A DNA stretch of 15,647 nucleotides from UBA5862 sp002408105 (GTDB taxonomy: Bacteria > Pseudomonadota > Gammaproteobacteria > Pseudomonadales > UBA5862), in contig JAXHVB010000055.1 in the NCBI GenBank assembly GCA_034189125.1, positions 1-15,647 on the forward strand, read 5' to 3'. The stretch's first letter is position 1. The number at the start of each line of letters is the position of its first letter. The notes below the pieces were generated by a model. It made no database searches and was not told the origin of the DNA. It saw only the letters and a list, made by a program, of their open reading frames with translations. This document shows, in pieces, positions 14,144 through 15,647 of this stretch. The position numbers were made by a program, and so were the translations under genes.

Positions 14144-15550
14144 TCAGCCCTCGAAATCCGCTGGGCTGACCACCGGCGGTAACCCCGGCCGGTTAAGCAC
14201 ATGGGTGTACACCATGGTGGTGGACACATCCGCATGGCCGAGCAACTCCTGCACTGTGCGGATGTCGTACCCTGCTTCCAGCAGGTGGGTGGCGAACGAG
14301 TGGCGCAGCGCGTGACTGTTCACCTGCTTGGGAATGCCCGTTTCATTCGCGGCCTTTTTGATGGCGCGCTGCAGGGAGTTCTCGTGCAGATGGTGGCGCC
14401 GGGTGATGGCCTCGCGGGGGTCAGTTGACAAGCGCGCAGAGGGAAACACGTATTGCCACCCCCATTCAGCTGCCGCGTTGGGGTACTTCACCGCCAAGGC
14501 GTGCGGCAAATGTACCTGGCCAAACCCAGCGTTTAGGTCATCCTGATGGAGGGCGTGTACCTGCCCGAGGTGGATTTTGAGCGCACCCGCGTAGCGGCGC
14601 GGCAGCGGCACCACACGGTCTTTGTTGCCTTTGCCATCGCGCACCACAATGGTGCCATAGCTGAAATCCAAATCTTTCACCCGCAGGCGCACACACTCCA
14701 TCAAGCGCATGCCAGTGCCATACATCAGCCCTGCCATCAGGGCATACACGCCGTCCATCGCGTCCAACAGCCTGGCAACCTCTGCCCGACTCATCACCAC
14801 GGGCAGGCGCTTCGCCCGCTTGGCACGGGCAAAGTCCATGTTCGGCAACGGCCGGCCCAACACCTCCCGGAAGAAAAAAACCAATGAGGTGAGTGCCAGG
14901 TTCTGGGTGCTGGGGCTTACATTGCGCCGTACTGCCAAATCGGAAAGGAACGCCTCAACTTCCTGTATGCCGAGGGTTTGCGGGTCTGCATCGGGGAACC
15001 GGCGCAGCAGACGCTCCACCCAATGCCGATAGGTTCGCTCTGTGCGAATGGAGTACTGGCGCACACGAATCGCTTCCACAAGCCGATCCAACAACGGCGC
15101 GAACACCTCGGGTGGACTTGCGGCGCCTTCAGGATGGCCCACAGGGAGACCTTGTGGTTGGCGCGCTATGGTCGGGTGGTCGCTTGGCAAGGCCTTGGCT
15201 GCATTGCGCCAGTAGGCCCAGTCAAAATCTGAAGCCCAAGGGAGGGCGCCGACATCCACCAGCAGAACCTCGATGGCTTGTACGCACTGGCGGAACTGCC
15301 AATCTCTGAGCGCCCCGCTGCGGCTTGCCTCGCTAAAAAAGGCTGAAACATCGGCTGGCTCAGCCGCCTTCAACCCGCGGCCGCTGTCTTGCAGCGTCGA
15401 AATGAACCCTTGCGCGTGTCGCACCAGCCAGGGCCTTGCGCCCTCCGGCACATTTCTGTCTAGTAAGGCATCAAAGTAGCGCTGCCACCCGGTGGGAGGG
15501 GTGACGTCCCGCGTACTCGCTTGTTCTATCGGAGTATTTGCAACATTCAT
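14144..15550 (-). CDS. intI: Integron integrase IntI with long N-terminal extension
   Basis: Tyrosine recombinase that inserts and excises gene cassettes at attI and attC sites. It is 468 aa, versus about 320-340 for typical IntI. The C-terminal catalytic domain (about 245-468) has Arg282 (GTGMRLME), Lys307 (GKGNKDR), His413 and Arg416 (HALRHSFATHLLEAG), His439 (LLGHAD) and nucleophile Tyr448 (TTMVYTHVLNRPG). The IntI-specific insert is present near 340-400 (AGFGQVHLPHALAVKYPNAA, then EWGWQYVFPSA and RRHHLHEN), which separates it from XerC/D. The core SAM-like domain is about 150-235 (TERTYRHWVERLLRRFP). The extra residues 21-120 look like another SAM-like domain, with LRDWQFRQCVQAIEVLL at 81-97. 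ATG 15550 is the only early start; the next internal Met is far into the protein. No clear ribosome-binding site. It is convergent with the thioesterase and divergent from any cassette array to the right. Confidence 0.95.
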   Translation of the reverse strand: MNVANTPIEQASTRDVTPPTGWQRYFDALLDRNVPEGARPWLVRHAQGFISTLQDSGRGLKAAEPADVSAFFSEASRSGALRDWQFRQCVQAIEVLLVDVGALPWASDFDWAYWRNAAKALPSDHPTIARQPQGLPVGHPEGAASPPEVFAPLLDRLVEAIRVRQYSIRTERTYRHWVERLLRRFPDADPQTLGIQEVEAFLSDLAVRRNVSPSTQNLALTSLVFFFREVLGRPLPNMDFARAKRAKRLPVVMSRAEVARLLDAMDGVYALMAGLMYGTGMRLMECVRLRVKDLDFSYGTIVVRDGKGNKDRVVPLPRRYAGALKIHLGQVHALHQDDLNAGFGQVHLPHALAVKYPNAAAEWGWQYVFPSARLSTDPREAITRRHHLHENSLQRAIKKAANETGIPKQVNSHALRHSFATHLLEAGYDIRTVQELLGHADVSTTMVYTHVLNRPGLPPVVSPADFEG

Positions 15551-15566
15551 AGAAGCGCGATGCTAT

Positions 15567-15594
15567 CCCGCTAGATGGATTCTGTCTAGCTGGG
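15567..15594. repeat. Inverted repeat in the intI leader
   Basis: CCCGCTAGA (15567-15575) pairs with TCTAGCTGGG (15585-15594), with one bulged T and a 9-base loop. It lies 17-44 nt upstream of the intI start, between the gene and the candidate attI. It contains two CTAG tetranucleotides. It could be an operator, a leader hairpin limiting intI translation, or an accessory integrase-binding site. The sequence alone does not choose between these. Confidence 0.5.
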
Positions 15595-15600
15595 TATGAT
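15595..15600 (+). promoter_or_regulatory. Possible -10 of an outward cassette promoter (Pc-like)
   Basis: TATGAT (5 of 6 to TATAAT) reads rightward towards the candidate attI, which is where a cassette promoter would be useful. No good -35 lies 16-18 bp upstream (TAGATG at 17 bp). Low confidence. Confidence 0.25.
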
Positions 15601-15613
15601 CACAATCCGTATA

Positions 15614-15630
15614 GTTAACTGTTATATGCC
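15614..15630 (+). other. Candidate attI recombination core of the integron
   Basis: The sequence GTTAACTGTTATATGCC holds a left AAC and a right GTT flanking one base, with right-hand box GTTATAT(GCC) at 15621-15630. This resembles the simple-site arrangement of integron attI sites and the GTTATATGC type of core, though GTTATAT fits the GTTRRRY consensus only partly. It lies 64 nt upstream of intI, on the side where attI is always found, within a stretch of only 18 G/C in the last 47 bases. AGTTAACT (15613-15620) is a perfect palindrome. The cassette side would begin at about 15622 and is cut off by the window edge. Confidence 0.4.
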
Positions 15631-15647
15631 ATTGGATACTCACCAGT

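Noticed and set aside
15596..15606. CRP-like half-site TGTGATCA (minus strand) upstream of intI
   Set aside because: Only one half of the dyad is present; no TCACA at the required spacing.
15619..15635. LexA/SOS box at the intI promoter (CTG-N10-TTG)
   Set aside because: Only the left half matches CTGT; the right half lacks CAG. Too weak to claim SOS control, although that is known for other integron integrases.

Overview
The window reads as a GC-rich gammaproteobacterial chromosome fragment. The proteins match gammaproteobacterial families closely: HisRS, IspG, IscS, IscR, Nth and BamB can be numbered almost residue for residue against the E. coli proteins. The gene order (suhB, trmJ, cysE, iscR, iscS, ndk, rlmN, pilF, ispG, hisS, yfgM, bamB, der) is the conserved order of Pseudomonas-like and related lineages. 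No species can be named from the sequence alone.

Layout. Positions 1-7866 (minus strand) hold a tight block: ndk, rlmN, pilF, ispG, hisS, yfgM, bamB and der. Gaps are mostly 0-50 bp and two junctions have 4-nt stop/start overlaps; der runs off the left edge. Positions 8033-11388 (minus strand) hold trmJ, cysE, iscR and iscS. A good IscR-type operator/promoter lies between cysE and iscR and contains the cysE stop codon. A 166-bp divergent intergenic region separates trmJ from suhB, which starts a plus-strand group: suhB, nth and a TesB-like acyl-CoA thioesterase (11555-13968). Converging on that group is a minus-strand integron integrase gene (14144-15550). The 97 bp upstream of it is AT-richer, carries inverted repeats and an attI-like core, and ends the window.

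Functions. Most genes are housekeeping: ribosome assembly (Der), outer-membrane protein insertion (BamB, YfgM), histidyl-tRNA charging, isoprenoid synthesis (IspG), type IV pilus secretin assembly (PilF), rRNA/tRNA methylation (RlmN, TrmJ), nucleotide balance (Ndk), cysteine synthesis and Fe-S biogenesis (CysE, IscR, IscS), and DNA repair (Nth). Several are Fe-S enzymes (IspG, RlmN, Nth) or use sulfur from cysteine, so cysE-iscR-iscS is functionally linked to its neighbours.

Most notable points. (1) The integron integrase is 468 aa with all catalytic residues and the integron-specific insert. Its roughly 150-residue N-terminal extension looks like a second SAM-like DNA-binding domain. (2) A candidate attI lies at the right edge, so any cassette array would start just outside the window. 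(3) The isc locus is reduced to iscR-iscS: iscU, iscA, hscBA and fdx are absent before ndk, and IscS lacks the usual C-terminal tail. (4) Nested inverted repeats, possibly attC-like, lie between the thioesterase and the integrase gene. No RNA genes, CRISPR arrays or insertion sequences were seen, and no gene-free stretch exceeds 300 bp (the longest is 175 bp).
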